Below the pieces are notes generated by a model. It saw only the letters and a program-made list of their open reading frames with translations, did no database searches and was not told where the DNA came from. From the NCBI GenBank assembly GCA_029573975.1, contig JAKQBU010000120.1, positions 1-5,219 of the forward strand: 5,219 nucleotides of DNA, in the 5' to 3' direction. The first letter of the stretch is position 1, and each line of letters opens with the position of its first letter. Shown piece after piece: positions 5,105 through 5,219 of the stretch. The DNA is from Planctomycetota bacterium (GTDB lineage: Bacteria > Planctomycetota > Phycisphaerae > Sedimentisphaerales > SM23-30). A program made the position numbers and the translations under genes.

Positions 5105-5219
5105 TGGAACCAGGCCAGCACACGCCGGCTCTGCAGGTAGATAAAAGCCGTCAGGAAGAATAACAGGCAAAAGACATAGCAGGCCAGAATCACCGGGCGG
5201 GTACGAAACTCCCCGTCCA
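5101..5219 (-). CDS. C-terminal end of an unidentified membrane protein (runs off right edge)
   Basis: On the minus strand a frame is open from the window edge (first full codon at 5217) to TAA at 5103-5101, giving 38 residues. They read as a membrane-protein end: a polar stretch DGEFRTRP, a hydrophobic segment of about 20 residues (VILACYVFCLLFFLTAFIYL, residues 9-28), then QSRRVLAWFH with two arginines right after the helix. By the positive-inside rule the C-terminus would be cytoplasmic. The family cannot be named from this fragment. The gene converges on trxA and overlaps it by four bases at the stop codons. Support comes from the clear transmembrane segment, and from the fact that no other frame accounts for 5105-5219; the main risk is that it is a chance hydrophobic frame. 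Confidence 0.6.
   Translation of the reverse strand, partial: DGEFRTRPVILACYVFCLLFFLTAFIYLQSRRVLAWFH

Noticed and set aside
4913..5170. An 85-codon minus-strand frame across the trxA end
   Set aside because: Most of it is antisense to conserved thioredoxin sequence; the neighbouring minus-strand frame ending at 5101 encodes a clear transmembrane segment and explains 5105-5219 better.
1..5219. A novel defence, mobile or CRISPR-type system
   Set aside because: No repeat-spacer array, transposase, recombinase, toxin-antitoxin pair, reverse transcriptase or nuclease gene is visible; all complete genes are conserved housekeeping families.

Overview
The window is about 5.2 kb of G-rich bacterial DNA holding a compact set of housekeeping genes flanked by two genes that run off the edges. 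Layout: (a) the N-terminal part of an exported parallel beta-helix protein on the minus strand (1-419, continuing left); (b) a 273-base divergent intergenic region with one promoter candidate per direction and a possible 18-codon small ORF; (c) a two-gene unit on the plus strand, ribosomal protein S1 (rpsA, 693-2291) followed after one base by the RNA-binding transcription accessory protein Tex (tex, 2293-4575); (d) a 202-base spacer with direct repeats, a G-rich run, a strong sigma70-type promoter and a small dyad; (e) thioredoxin (trxA, 4778-5104); (f) the last 38 codons of a membrane protein on the minus strand, whose stop codon interlocks with that of trxA.

Organism: Shine-Dalgarno sites and sigma70-like promoters show a bacterium. 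The exported beta-helix protein has an N-terminus (FYISPAGND.W.G, then TDGP.ATLE.ARDAVR) that I associate with Planctomycetota, Verrucomicrobiota and Lentisphaerota, where such proteins are numerous, although it also occurs in Bacteroidota and others. The five-domain S1 with a long acidic N-terminal extension would fit the same broad group. This placement is a low-confidence inference. The plus strand is strongly G-over-C in rpsA and tex and mildly so even where the gene lies on the minus strand.

How the genes relate: S1 and Tex both use S1 (OB-fold) domains to bind RNA, S1 in translation and Tex in transcription elongation and RNA handling. Their one-base spacing, with the tex ribosome-binding site inside rpsA, predicts co-transcription and translational coupling. 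trxA has its own promoter and is probably a separate unit. I see no CRISPR array, tRNA, rRNA, insertion sequence or defence cassette. I found no convincing new biological system. The observations most worth a second look are regulatory: the weak, possibly sequestered rpsA ribosome-binding site, the small ORF upstream of it, the similar C-terminal tails of S1 and Tex, and the repeats and dyad around the trxA promoter.
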